Shown: positions 5,412 to 5,412 of the stretch, one piece after another
Layout: the number at the start of each line of letters is the position of its first letter
How positions within the stretch are numbered: position 1 is the stretch's first letter
Assembly: GCA_030673805.1 (NCBI GenBank)
Contig: DAOVIH010000071.1
Span: forward strand, 1 to 5,412
Length of the DNA stretch: 5,412 bases
Direction: 5' to 3'
From: Candidatus Bathyarchaeota archaeon
GTDB lineage: Archaea; Thermoproteota; Bathyarchaeia; Bathyarchaeales; Bathycorpusculaceae
Program-made: the position numbers and the translations under genes
Notes under the pieces: model-generated
The model's database searches: none
What the model was told of the DNA's origin: nothing
The model's input: only the letters and a program-made list of their open reading frames with translations

Positions 5412-5412
5412 A

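Noticed and set aside
5391..5412. Inverted repeat TGTTG...CAACA at the window edge
   Set aside because: Only 5 bp, and cut by the window end; not enough to call a mobile-element terminus.
1..5412. CRISPR array, insertion sequence or integrase
   Set aside because: No spaced direct repeats, transposase or recombinase motifs were seen on either strand.

Overview
The window looks archaeal. Three kinds of evidence point that way: an FrhB-type (coenzyme F420 reductase beta) domain; AT-rich TATA-like boxes about 25 bases before the likely transcript starts, with no bacterial -35/-10 pairs; and AGGTGA/GGAG-type ribosome binding sites combined with oligo-T terminators. Base composition is moderately AT-rich. 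A mesophilic, anaerobic, F420-using lineage (for example Bathyarchaeia-like Thermoproteota) would fit, but the lineage is a guess.

Left part (1-1847, + strand): two radical-SAM genes in tandem. The first is cut by the window start, and only its C-terminal SPASM iron-sulfur domain remains; it resembles the AhbC/AhbD/NirJ haem-pathway type. After about 200 bases comes a complete HemN/HemW-like radical-SAM protein. The pair suggests tetrapyrrole or haem-related chemistry, but RiPP-type or other radical chemistry is not excluded.

Middle (1848-1956): a convergent intergenic region with oligo-T/oligo-A tracts and an 8-bp inverted repeat, probably a terminator for both strands.

Right part (1957-4970, - strand): two genes read leftward, each with its own TATA-like box sharing the core TTATTAAC. 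The first to be read is the standout: a 706-residue protein that joins an RnfD/NqrB-like membrane module, a two-cluster ferredoxin-like module (RnfC/FpoF-like) and a complete FrhB/FpoF-like flavoprotein module. It looks like a one-polypeptide membrane electron-transfer enzyme linking F420H2 (or a similar hydride donor) or ferredoxin to the membrane. The canonical covalent-FMN motif of RnfD/NqrB is not visible, and no other Rnf, Nqr or Fpo subunit lies in the window. Downstream is a cysteine-free protein with about six membrane helices and no recognised family.

Right end (4971-5412): a non-coding-looking region. It holds the leader and promoter of the fusion gene, a GC-rich nested inverted repeat (5061-5097) that may be a small structured RNA or an operator, a strongly G-poor stretch, and an open frame running in from the window edge on the - strand with weak coding support.
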